64,000 nt of DNA, from the NCBI RefSeq assembly GCF_002245495.1, contig NZ_NQJF01000002.1, forward strand, positions 62,001 to 126,000, read 5' to 3'. The first letter of the stretch is position 1, and every line of letters begins with the position of its first letter. This document shows positions 26,701 through 35,400 of this stretch, piece by piece. Made by a program: the position numbers and the translations under genes. Origin of the DNA: Oceanimonas baumannii. GTDB lineage: Bacteria > Pseudomonadota > Gammaproteobacteria > Enterobacterales > Aeromonadaceae. A model generated the notes under the pieces. The model worked only from the letters and a program-made list of their open reading frames with translations. It had not been told where the DNA came from and made no database searches.

Positions 26701-28528
26701 GGAAGAAGACTGGCGTCTGGAAGTCACTGCGGTACCGAGTTGGGAAAAAGAGAGTCCATCTTGGGGAAGAGGGATGGATCATGATTTCTGTGACTGGTTG
26801 CTGCCCACCAGCCGCTGGTGTTCCGGTGTTATATACCGGGATTTCTATGGCATTCGCCCACCATTAAAAAAGGACTGGATTAATACTGAGCTGAATCTCC
26901 AGATGAGGCTTATTACTGGCTCAGGAGCCGAGCAGGTATGCATCAGGCTTCCGGTATATTTCGGTCTGGGATTGCCAGAAAAGCCGGAGATGCGCTGGCC
27001 CTTTATTCAACAAAGCTACCGAAGTGATTTTTCTTGGTTGTCTTTGAAAAAAGAACAAAAATATAGCTGGGATGCCCTCCAGTTGCAGGCTGTTACCGGA
27101 GGGCGTTGGATTACTCCCCCTTCCGATGACTGGCATGTTAACTCGGTAATACGGGCGCGTAGCCATGCGGCCATGCTTCCGTCTCCAACTCTGTATGTGG
27201 CATCAACTTCGCTTGACTTAGCTCATCATGAACAATTTTCTACGATTGCCAACTGTTACCGTCGACGCTGGGACAGTCACGATGTACTGAGTACCTTGCC
27301 TGCTGGTGTCGTCGGAGCGGTTGTGAGTCGTCCGGTAGCTAATTTACCAAAAACGTTGCCCGTACTGATTGTAGAAGATCCCATTAAGGCACTGATTGAG
27401 ATGGGTATTGCTGCTCGACAAAGACTATCTTGCCCGTTGGTAGCTGTGACTGGTAGTGCAGGTAAGACAACATTAGTGTCGATGATCCAGCAGTTATTAT
27501 CAGAGCAGATGGAAGTGCATACTACCTACGATAACTACAATTCTCGTGTTGGTATTTTTACAGTAATGGCGAGTATACCTCCGTCGGCACAGCTGGTGGC
27601 ATTAGAAGTAGCCGTGTCGGCTATTAACGCCAGGCAATACCAGAACATCAAGCTGCTTGCACCGGATGTCGCTGTGATCACTAATATTGGCCCGGCGCAT
27701 TTACGTGACGGAGAAGATACAGCGTCTGTGGCAGTAAGAAAGTCAAACTTGTTTCGGGGAGTGCGGCGAGGCGGGCTGGCTATAGTGTGCAGGGATACGG
27801 ATCATTATGATGAGATTGCAGCCAGAGCGAAGGCAGAAGGGCTTTCCTTGCTTACTTATGGTGAGCATGAACAGGCTGATTACCGGTTGCAGGCCTTTGA
27901 TGCCAAACAAGGTGTGGTAGAAGCTGACTGTCAGGGAGATAAACTGAAATATACCCTGGGGATGAGTGGTCGACACTTTGCAGTGAATAGCCTGGTATGT
28001 CTTATTCTGGCACGGCACCTTGGGCTTCCTTTACAGGTGATTACTGAACGTTGTTCGTCCTTAAAACCGATTGAAGGGCGAGGGGAAGCATTACAGTTAT
28101 GCGTTGATGGCAAACAATTGACGGTGCTGAATGACAGCTATAATGCTAATCCGCTTTCCATGTCGGTAGCATTACAGCAGGTGTCGGACCTTAATCACAG
28201 CGGGCGATCTCTGCTGCTTCTGGGTGATATGTTGGAGCTGGGGCAGCAAGCACAGCAGTATCATCTAGAATTGTCACCGGATATTGTCAAGTGTTCCCCT
28301 GAAAAGGTATATCTGGTTGGAAAGCACATGCAGGCTGTCGCCGAAAAATTGCGCGAGCAGGGCATTCCATGCCGCTGGTTTGAGCTAGCTGGAGCCGTGA
28401 TGAGTAGCCTTCGTCAGGATTTACAAGAAGGGGATTTGCTATTGGTGAAATCCTCTAATGGTACTCGTCTTAGCGAAGTGGTTACTGCGCTTAAGAACCT
28501 TTCACAACCTGTTTCACTTAAAGGGTGA
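23723..28528 (+). CDS. toroid-like / CapA-type phosphatase / Mur-ligase-type fusion protein
   Basis: A 1601-residue multi-domain protein with no signal peptide. Residues 1 to about 220 are unassigned. About 224-560 is helical with repeated LEAW, GEAAFGLMRLYGITKNERWL and similar segments, suggesting an alpha/alpha toroid like some glycosidases. About 590-870 is a CapA-type (poly-gamma-glutamate capsule) metallophosphatase: AWGGDVNLGRR, NLESVV, STANNHSGDYG, CVHWGDN, GASAHRLQGVE and YDAGDLLFD. After an unassigned segment, about 1215-1601 is a MurF/CapB-like ligase with P-loop VTGSAGKTT (about 1241-1249), ALEVAVSAINARQ, ITNIGPAHL, LNDSYNANPLSM and LLLGDMLELG. Mur ligases form ATP-dependent amide bonds. 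The GTG at 23723 is the best start (GAGAGG seven bases upstream); TTG 23717 is alternative. The stop overlaps the kinase ATG. It may modify the neighbouring acidic protein or make a poly-amino-acid; this is inference. Confidence 0.85.
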   Translation: MPDALLKQAYDELVHLFNGSAVIKIENFGAKDDRESPALPEVILFFSLSNVRDKACVISVAGSSFEEAWSKGVDKCHQAANNDELSIKWLRVDWVTNVRPMRQAQLDELLSRTKRNYFRYGISFSHNFEQALLEQELNANAILYGGSKIAHACLNNKNLVAYARKRFSEPLSFNINSDAILYVFSTNGRFYSRDSSINDLPGSSNKGIPLAGPGRNGGRRQPGPLNAEKVFSLVNRGASFLSRQVMPSGRFIYGYFPCFGRQISNYNTLRHASTTYSMLEAWELTQCNELKSAIDRALEYLANELIHTYSLSGTQQAAYLVDTGNEIKLGGNAVCLLAMVKYTELTGDERYLSLMESLATGIELMQDPGTGKLVHVLNAEDLSIKGHFRIIYYDGEAAFGLMRLYGITKNERWLTLVERAFDYFIDNKHWQAHDHWLSYCVNELTRYRPKEKYFRFAVNNISGYLDFIKSRRTTYPTLLELSMAFHHTLTRIKTMPEMQHLLQGFDEGEFYSALHARANYLMNGFFWPEFAMYFAKPDTILGSFFIRHHSFRVRIDDVEHYLSGYVAYWELLRSQKECKLLFPLSAKQEDDSVLLAWGGDVNLGRRQHYRTAELGASKILDIPALKESHLSIVNLESVVTIRGEQGADKSEGGPYYYRARPEMLEILGLAGVDVVSTANNHSGDYGSDGLLDQQRWLAAAGIEQIGSGINREAAFCPLIRRVGALRIAMIAVDSTQPHFAATETTAGTAYLPLNDIKSWQQMKPKIDKCRELADIVLVCVHWGDNHATSPSQAQVKAGHALIEAGADAVLGASAHRLQGVELYRQKPIIYDAGDLLFDAVRSSPKYGGLFQLELSRKGVVRIVFVPVEVGFGQSWQAKEGKAETILSLFNKRCQPFNTKFELSNNGTAVLEVKGGSENTCVALLPTKVFRPSPNLWGAVLDPAWTVEQVPDDAKIEPVTLGPFTLLGLKSGPRWIDERQMIWVESFWRIDTPVEEDWRLEVTAVPSWEKESPSWGRGMDHDFCDWLLPTSRWCSGVIYRDFYGIRPPLKKDWINTELNLQMRLITGSGAEQVCIRLPVYFGLGLPEKPEMRWPFIQQSYRSDFSWLSLKKEQKYSWDALQLQAVTGGRWITPPSDDWHVNSVIRARSHAAMLPSPTLYVASTSLDLAHHEQFSTIANCYRRRWDSHDVLSTLPAGVVGAVVSRPVANLPKTLPVLIVEDPIKALIEMGIAARQRLSCPLVAVTGSAGKTTLVSMIQQLLSEQMEVHTTYDNYNSRVGIFTVMASIPPSAQLVALEVAVSAINARQYQNIKLLAPDVAVITNIGPAHLRDGEDTASVAVRKSNLFRGVRRGGLAIVCRDTDHYDEIAARAKAEGLSLLTYGEHEQADYRLQAFDAKQGVVEADCQGDKLKYTLGMSGRHFAVNSLVCLILARHLGLPLQVITERCSSLKPIEGRGEALQLCVDGKQLTVLNDSYNANPLSMSVALQQVSDLNHSGRSLLLLGDMLELGQQAQQYHLELSPDIVKCSPEKVYLVGKHMQAVAEKLREQGIPCRWFELAGAVMSSLRQDLQEGDLLLVKSSNGTRLSEVVTALKNLSQPVSLKG

Positions 28529-29538
28529 TGAGTTCTATGTATATAGAGAAAAACGAAAGGTATTCAATATCAAGGACATACCAGAATGTTAATTCTGAAG
28601 AAAATAAAAAATTCTGGGATTATTCTAGTAAAAAAGTAACCTGGGGGAATGTGGATGATTACTCTGTTGGCAGGGTGCTGGGTAAGGGGAATTTTTCTAC
28701 CGTTTACAAAGGTATTCATAAGAGTACCAAAGAGCATGTCACCATAAAAATACTGGAAAAAGACAGGGCCGATAAGATCCGGAGGGAGATTTCTGTTCTC
28801 AGACGGCTGAAAGGTGGCAGGAATGTTGCTCACATTTTCGATGTTGTCAAAGATTATAATGTCAATAAAAAGTGTATTGTAATGCACTTTTATAAAAATG
28901 ATAACTTGATAACAAGAAACACAACACTTGATGAAAGAGAAGTTAAGCTTTATATGTATCAACTACTTAATGGACTGAATGAAGCCCATGGAAAAGGGGT
29001 GATACACAGAGACATCAAACCATCAAACATTGTAATCAATAGAAAAAGGATGCGATTAAAAATAATTGACTGGGGAATGGCAGATTTTTATCACCCATAT
29101 AAAGAGTATCACCTGCGAGTTGGCTCTCACTACTACAAAGCACCTGAGCTGTTGCTGGGGATGAAGCAGTATGATTATTCTCTGGATATGTGGTCTTTTG
29201 CGTGTTTGTTTTCTGGTCTTATTTGTAACTCTTTCCCTTTTTTCAAAGGGAAAGAAGAACCTGATTTACTCAGAAGTATCTCAGGTTTTTTTGGTAAGTA
29301 TGAATTGTTAAGTTATATAGAAAAGTACTCTTTGAGTGAGCCATGCAAAGAAAACCTTGAAGCCATTTATAATGGTAGTGAGGAAAGCAAGATGGTATTA
29401 GAAAGCTCAGGCTCCAGTTTTAAATCTGAGCTGGCGTTGGATCTTATATCAAAAGTGATGAGGGTGGATCATCAGGAAAGGTTGACGGCTAAAGAGGCCA
29501 TGGAGCACCCCTATTTTGATGAAGTTAGAAATATATAA
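28528..29538 (+). CDS. casein kinase 2 alpha-like Ser/Thr protein kinase
   Basis: A 336-residue soluble kinase that reads like eukaryotic CK2 alpha almost throughout. It has WGNVDDYSVGRVLGKGNFS (Gly loop), IKIL Lys at about 74, KIRREISVLRRLKGG with the helix-C Glu at about 87, and HRDIKPSN at about 160-167. The metal-binding motif is DWG instead of DFG, a CK2 hallmark, within IDWGMADFYHP. RVGSHYYKAPELL, YDYSLDMWSFAC and a terminal DHQERLTAKEAMEHPYF follow. All catalytic residues are present. CK2 is constitutively active and phosphorylates Ser/Thr followed by acidic residues. This type is unusual in bacteria, whose kinases are normally PknB-like. The gene is translationally coupled (TGATG) to the ligase fusion. 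Its codons are AT-richer than neighbours, suggesting transfer. The ATG at 28537 is an alternative start. Confidence 0.9.
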   Translation: MSSMYIEKNERYSISRTYQNVNSEENKKFWDYSSKKVTWGNVDDYSVGRVLGKGNFSTVYKGIHKSTKEHVTIKILEKDRADKIRREISVLRRLKGGRNVAHIFDVVKDYNVNKKCIVMHFYKNDNLITRNTTLDEREVKLYMYQLLNGLNEAHGKGVIHRDIKPSNIVINRKRMRLKIIDWGMADFYHPYKEYHLRVGSHYYKAPELLLGMKQYDYSLDMWSFACLFSGLICNSFPFFKGKEEPDLLRSISGFFGKYELLSYIEKYSLSEPCKENLEAIYNGSEESKMVLESSGSSFKSELALDLISKVMRVDHQERLTAKEAMEHPYFDEVRNI

Positions 29539-29606
29539 CTAAGTGGTTGGTTATTTTTATAACATTATGGCTTAATAGCCTTATTCCTTTTTAGCCCGAG
29601 TCCGCC

Positions 29607-30722
29607 ATGACTGTGTTATCTCCCCATTCTGCTTATCTTGCTGCTCTGGAGTCAGGGTTTACCGATGACGATGCTCAGCGGCATGCCATTGAGTGGCTTG
29701 AGTGCTGTTATCGGAGTTTGCTGGCCAATGAGGCAGTTGTTCAGGGTGTGTACTTATGGGGGCCGGTGGGCCGGGGTAAAACCTGGCTGATGGATCGATT
29801 TTTTTATAGCCTGCAATCCGCCGGAGTGTCTGCCCGGCGGCTGCATTTTCATCATTTTATGCAGCAGCTGCACAGGCGCCTGTTTCAGCTTACCGGCACC
29901 GAAGATCCATTGAAGCAACTGGCACAGGAGCTAAGTTCCGAAATACGGGTATTGTGCCTGGATGAGCTGTTTGTGAGTGATATTGGTGATGCCATGCTGC
30001 TGGGGCGGCTGCTGCAGCATCTGTTTGAGCAGGGACTGGTGCTGGTGGCTACGTCCAATCAGCACCCCGAAGGTTTGTATGAGAGCGGTTTCAACCGGGA
30101 GCAGTTTTTGCCGGCAGTGGCATCCATGATCCGGCACATGCGGGTAGTGGCGGTACACGGCAGAGAGGATCACCGTCTGCACCCGGGGCTGCAACACCAG
30201 CGTTACTGGATCAACGATCCCGGGGCCCTTGCCGGTGTTTTTGGGCAACTGGCCGGCGCGGGAAAAGAAACCACGCAATTTATGCTGGGTAACCGGCTCA
30301 TTCCGCTGCTGGGATGCAGTGAGCAGGTGCTCTGGTGCCGTTATGCAGACTTGTGTGAGCAGCCGCTGGCAGCGCAGGACTTTATTGTGCTGTGCGACAG
30401 GTTTGATTATATATTGCTGAGCGAGGTGCCCCGTATTAGCTGCAGTAGCAGGCAGGTTCCCATTGCCAGAGGTACTGAGGATGGTTCGACTCAGGTGGCT
30501 GCCGGTGACCGCATGTTACCAGTACTGTCCCGCCAGGATGATGGCGGCCGTCGCTTTATCGCGCTGGTGGATGAGTGCTATGACCGTGGCATCCCCCTAT
30601 ATATTGAAGCGGCGGTACCCATGGATGAGCTCTATACAGATGGTGCATTAGCATTCGCGTTTCGCCGGACTCTTAGCCGCCTGAAGGAAATGCAGCTGGC
30701 ACGGTTTAAGGGGCGGGGGTAA
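29607..30722 (+). CDS. zapE: ZapE/AFG1-like ATPase
   Basis: A 371-residue P-loop ATPase of the AFG1/ZapE family, linked in E. coli to Z-ring dynamics. Walker A is LWGPVGRGKTWLMDRFF at about residue 50, and Walker B is VLCLDELFVSDIGDAMLLGRLL. Sensor region VLVATSNQHPEGLYESGFNREQFLPA and a C-terminal PRISCSS..ARRFIALVDECYDRGIPLYIEA-type segment are standard for the family. It may be a second copy in the genome, which I cannot check. It begins 68 bases after the kinase gene, with a weak GGCTTAATAGCC hairpin plus T-rich stretch between, so it is probably an independent unit. Confidence 0.85.
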   Translation: MTVLSPHSAYLAALESGFTDDDAQRHAIEWLECCYRSLLANEAVVQGVYLWGPVGRGKTWLMDRFFYSLQSAGVSARRLHFHHFMQQLHRRLFQLTGTEDPLKQLAQELSSEIRVLCLDELFVSDIGDAMLLGRLLQHLFEQGLVLVATSNQHPEGLYESGFNREQFLPAVASMIRHMRVVAVHGREDHRLHPGLQHQRYWINDPGALAGVFGQLAGAGKETTQFMLGNRLIPLLGCSEQVLWCRYADLCEQPLAAQDFIVLCDRFDYILLSEVPRISCSSRQVPIARGTEDGSTQVAAGDRMLPVLSRQDDGGRRFIALVDECYDRGIPLYIEAAVPMDELYTDGALAFAFRRTLSRLKEMQLARFKGRG

Positions 30723-30728
30723 TCCGGG

Positions 30729-31172
30729 CTATTCCTTTTCCTGGTAATGTTTTTGCATTTCAACCAAGTATTGCAGGCTGGCTTCGGTAGATGAGGTGAG
30801 GGTGTTGGTAGCCAGAGCGGTAATCATCAGGTTGCCGCTCTGCTCTCTTTTTATCAGCCCCATGTCTGCCAGCTTTGCTACTTTTCTGCGAACAGTTTCT
30901 CTGGCAATACCGCTGCATTCTGCTACTGACTGAATATTAATGGGCCGGCTGGCAGGAAGAGGACGGTCACCAGATATAAACTGGGCGTAGGTCATGGTAT
31001 TCGTCTGACGTGATGGCTGACTTCGGGTACCGATAATAGCCAGTATCAGCATTAGATCGAGGTCACCGTCAAAGTGTTGTCTCAGTTTGATCAATAGCTC
31101 GGTCAGAGCCTTAACATGAGCCGGCCATATACGTCCGAAGTGAGTGGTGATGTGCTCGTCATTGATTGTCAT
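30729..31172 (-). CDS. winged-helix transcriptional regulator
   Basis: A 147-residue cytosolic regulator. A helix-rich N-terminus is followed by a helix-turn-helix (INIQSVAECSGIARETVRRKVAKLADMGLIKREQSGN, about 78-115) of the MarR/Crp-wing type. No effector domain is identified. It is divergent from the RND efflux pair, and a 7-base-arm inverted repeat lies between the two starts, so it is probably a local repressor of the pump. It ends six bases from the convergent ZapE-like gene. Confidence 0.75.
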   Translation of the reverse strand: MTINDEHITTHFGRIWPAHVKALTELLIKLRQHFDGDLDLMLILAIIGTRSQPSRQTNTMTYAQFISGDRPLPASRPINIQSVAECSGIARETVRRKVAKLADMGLIKREQSGNLMITALATNTLTSSTEASLQYLVEMQKHYQEKE

Positions 31173-31197
31173 GGTTTTTATGTCGGCATGAGAAACT

Positions 31198-31225
31198 AAT
31201 ACCCATTTTGGGCGCTGCGGGTATT
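31198..31225. promoter_or_regulatory. inverted repeat in divergent regulator/RND promoter region
   Basis: AATACCC and GGGTATT form a perfect 7-base inverted repeat with a 14-base spacer, placed 26 bases upstream of the regulator ATG. It is a candidate operator for the adjacent winged-helix regulator. Confidence 0.4.
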
Positions 31226-31322
31226 GTTAGCAAGAAAAGTTTGGTCAACACTAAACCATGAATAAAACCATTCGGTATCGTATTCCCACATTACAGATTT
31301 TAATGCATGAGAGTGAAAGGAT

Positions 31323-32393
31323 ATGGGATTGAAAAGTACCATGTTGTGCCTGCTAAGTGCTGCTGGTCTGATGACCAGTCTGACCGCTTGTGATCAAAAC
31401 GCACCGCCGACCAGTACCGAAGAAGTTGTACGGCCGGCACAAATTATGCGAGTTGATGCTGGCAGTGGCGACAGCAGTCTGCGTTTCCCGGGTAGAGTTC
31501 GAGCGGTACAACGGGCCGAGCTGGCCTTCAACGTGCCCGGCCGCATTATAGAGCTGCCGGTGCAGGAAGGTCAGCGGGTAGAACAGGGCACACTGGTGGC
31601 CAGGCTGGATGGTGAAAACTATCAAATCCGGCTCAATTCTGCCGAAGCAGAATATAATAAAGCCCGTACTGACTATAACCGTGTTAATCGTATCTGGCAG
31701 CAAAGCCAGGCGGTGGCCCGCGCCGAGGTGGATCAAAAGCGTACCGCGATGGAGGTGGCCAGGGCCAATTATTTGGCTGCCCAAAAAGACATGGATGACA
31801 CGCGCCTGCGAGCACCGTTCAATGGCGTTATTACTCGCCGGCAGGTGGAAAACTTCAGCAATGTGCAGGCTAAACAGCCAGTGTTAAGTTTACAGGATAC
31901 TGAAAATCTTGAGATTGTGATTAGTGTGCCTGAGCGTGTAGTGCGTACTGCCCCTAAACAGCTGGAAGGCCTGGCAGTGTTTGCCGATCGACCAGAGCAA
32001 CCGCTGCCGGTAAGACTGAAGGCATTTTCTGCTGAAGCCGACCCGCAAACCCAGAGTTATGAAGCTGTGCTGGCACTGGACGCCGGCACCGACTTTACCA
32101 TGCTGCCAGGCATGTCGGTGGAAGTGGTGCCCAATGCGATGGAGCAGGCTGCAGCCGGTTTGATCACTATTCCTCTTCGGGCGGTAGTGGCTGATCCTGA
32201 TGGTGGCACGAGTGTGTGGAAGGTTAATCCCGAAAGTAGCCGGGTCGAACGTCAGCCGGTCAACCTTGGGGCTATTCAGGGCGAAAACGTGGAGGTCAGC
32301 AGTGGTTTGGATCGTGGTGAGCGTATTGTGACTGCTGGTGTCAGCCAGCTCCGGGAAGGCCTTAAGGTACGGCCGATGCAATCTACTCCCTGA
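31323..32393 (+). CDS. RND efflux periplasmic adaptor lipoprotein
   Basis: A 356-residue membrane fusion protein of the AcrA/MexA class. A lipoprotein signal ends in LTAC (Cys about residue 23), so it is anchored in the inner membrane by lipid. The lipoyl halves (ELAFNVPGRIIELPVQEGQRVEQGTLVARLD and LRAPFNGVITRRQVENFSNV) flank a short coiled coil. A beta-barrel and membrane-proximal domain (IPLRAVVADPDGGTSVWKV, GLDRGERIVTAGVSQLREG) complete it. The RND pump gene follows after 14 bases. Substrates are unknown. Confidence 0.9.
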   Translation: MGLKSTMLCLLSAAGLMTSLTACDQNAPPTSTEEVVRPAQIMRVDAGSGDSSLRFPGRVRAVQRAELAFNVPGRIIELPVQEGQRVEQGTLVARLDGENYQIRLNSAEAEYNKARTDYNRVNRIWQQSQAVARAEVDQKRTAMEVARANYLAAQKDMDDTRLRAPFNGVITRRQVENFSNVQAKQPVLSLQDTENLEIVISVPERVVRTAPKQLEGLAVFADRPEQPLPVRLKAFSAEADPQTQSYEAVLALDAGTDFTMLPGMSVEVVPNAMEQAAAGLITIPLRAVVADPDGGTSVWKVNPESSRVERQPVNLGAIQGENVEVSSGLDRGERIVTAGVSQLREGLKVRPMQSTP

Positions 32394-32407
32394 ACAAGGA
32401 CTTCTTC

Positions 32408-35400
32408 GTGAATATTGCCGAACATACTCTTGCCAGGCGCACTATTGCCTGGATGGTTTGCCTGCTGCTACTGGTAGGTGGTTACATCAGTTATCAGAGC
32501 CTGGGCAGGTTTGAAGATCCGGAGTTTGTCATTCGTCAAGCGGTGATCTCCACACCGTATCCTGGTGCTTTACCGGAACAGGTCGCGGAAGAGGTGACCG
32601 AGGTGATTGAAGAAGCTGTGCAGCAACTGCAGGAGCTGAAGGAAGTCACTTCGGTGTCGCGCATGGGTGACTCACTGGTTAAAGTGGAGATCGACATGCG
32701 TTTTGCTCACAGTGCCCGGGAGCTGGAGCAGGTGTGGGACAAATTAAGGCGTAAGGTAAGTGATGCTCAGCGTCAGTTACCTCCGGGAGCAGGCCCCTCT
32801 GTAGTCAACGATGACTTTGGTGATGTGTATGCACTGTTTCTTGCGGTGACTGGAGAAGGTTTTACGTTGCAGCAGGTGAAAGATTATCTGCGCGAGCTGG
32901 AACGGGAACTGCTACAGGTGCCCGGAGTAGCGAGGGTTGCAACTCTTGGTGCCCCGCAAGAAGCCATTTACCTGGAAATTTCTGCTGCTCAGGCAGCCCG
33001 GTTGGGAGTGCCGCTCAGCAGAATTTATCAGACCTTGCGCCAGCAAAACGTAATAACCGACGCTGGCGATCTGAAAATCGGTCCTCAACGAGTGTATTTC
33101 AGTCCCACTGGCCAGGCGGATTCAGTAGAGGCATTGGGGAACCTGGCGATCACCTCTCAGGATGGTGATCGCGTGGTGTTTTTAAAGGATCTGGCGACCA
33201 TTACCAGGTCTGAGAGTGAACCGCCCCGGGCGCTGATGAAATATGACGGCAATCCAGCCATTGGCCTGGGTATTTCCCAGGTGGCGGGTGGCAACGTGGT
33301 GAACATGGGGGAGGCGGTACGGGCCCGGCTGGCCCAGCTGGAAAGTGAGCGGCCCATCGGCATGACATTGCATGAAGTGTCTTACCAGTCCGAATCGGTG
33401 CGCGAGGCAGTAAATGGCTTTGTAGCCAACCTGGTGGCCGCAGTGGCCATTGTTGTTCTGGTGCTGGTGCTATTTATGGGGTTGCGTAGCGGGATCATTG
33501 TGGGTGCCGTTTTGCTGCTGACCGTGGCTGGCACGCTTATCGCCATGAGGCTCGATGGCATTGCCATGCAGCGAGTTTCACTGGGGGCACTGATCATCGC
33601 TCTGGGTATGCTGGTAGATAACGCCATTGTGGTTACCGACGGTATTCTGGTGCGTTTGCAGAAGGGAGAACGGGCCAGCCAAGCCGCTGCCGCTGTGGTG
33701 CAGTCTACCCAATGGCCTTTATTGGGCGGGACCGCCGTGGGAATTCTGGCATTCAGCGCGATTGGTCTATCGCCTACTGATATGGGGGAATATGCCGGGT
33801 CATTATTCTGGGTAATCCTCTATTCCATGCTGTTGAGCTGGCTGTTTGCTGTCACGCTCACGCCGCTGTTTTGTGTTGCGTTGTTGAAAGTATCGCCCTC
33901 TGCTGAAAGCACCCCTGAGTCGAGCCTGCTCGTGCGCTATCGCCGTTTACTGAGCATGGCACTACATTACAGGGCCATTACCGGCGGGCTGCTTTTGGTA
34001 TTGCTGGCTGGTGCTATCTTTGGCTTTAAGTGGGTACAACCAGGTTTTATGCCCGAGTCGGCACGGCCTCAATTTGTAGTAGACATGTATCTGCCTCAGG
34101 GAACGGATATACGGGAAACAGAGGCCGAGTTAACGCGCATGGGGGAGTTTGTGCTGCAGCAAGATGGGGTAACCCATGTGACCAGCTTTATCGGTCAGGG
34201 CGGGCTGCGTTTTATGCTTACCTACGGGCCGGAAGATCCCAACACCAGTTATGGTCAGTTACTGGTTGATGTGGATGAGCCCAGGCAGATTGCTGACATG
34301 GTGGCGAGGCTACAGCAGCAGCTTTCGGAGCGACATCCCTTGGCTGATATAAAGGTATGGAAGTTTATGCTGGGGCGGGGAGGCGGCAAAAAAATAGAAG
34401 CCGCTTTTATGGGGCCAGAACCGGCGGTGCTGCGCCGGTTGGCTGAAGAAGCCAAGGCCATTATGGCGCAGGACGATGGCGCTATTGCTATTCAGGACGA
34501 CTGGCGTGAAAAGGTACCTGTGCTGCGTCCTGTGGTAGATGAAGTTGCTGCCCGTCGAGCCGGGCTGACCCTGACCGATATCAGTCAGGCGATTAATCGT
34601 GCCTTTAGCGGAGAGCATATTGGTGTGTATCGTGAAAGGGACCAGCTAATCCCCATTATTTCCCGGGCACCCGCAGCCGAGCGTGTGAGCGCCGATATGG
34701 TGGAAAATGTGCAGGTTTACAGTCCGGCTGCTCAGCAGTATGTGCCGGTAAGCCAGCTGGTTACTTCAGTACAGCTGGAGTGGGTAGATGCCATTATTCG
34801 CAGAGTAGACAGGTTCCCCACCATCAAGGCCCAGGCCGATCCGCAGCCCGGTGAGTTGTCGGGACCCTTGCTTGAACGGTTACGCCCCGAGATAGAAGCG
34901 ATAACGCTGCCACCTGGATACCGGTTGGAATGGCATGGAGAGGATAAAGCTTCAAAAGAAGCCAACGAAGGCCTGACTCTGTCGGCACCTTATGGCTTCG
35001 GCGCCATGATACTCGCTGTGGTGGTGATGTTTAATGCCCTGCGTCAGCCCTTGGTTATTTGGCTGACCGCTCCACTGGCGATCATTGGTGTTACCTTGGG
35101 ATTAGTGTTGTTTCAGGTTCCGTTTGAGTTTATGGCCATACTGGGTCTGCTCAGCCTGATAGGTATGCTGGTGAAAAATGCCATTGTACTGGTGGATCAG
35201 GCGGATATGGAAATTTCCGGAGGTAAACCTGGTTTTTCCGCAGTGGTAGACGCTGCCGTAAGCCGGGCCCGTCCGGTGTTTCTGGGGGCTCTGACGACTA
35301 TTCTAGGTGTTGCACCATTGGTGATGGATCCCTTTTTCAAGAGTATGGCGGTCACCATCATGTTTGGTCTGGCTTTTGCCACAGTACTCACTCTGGTTGT

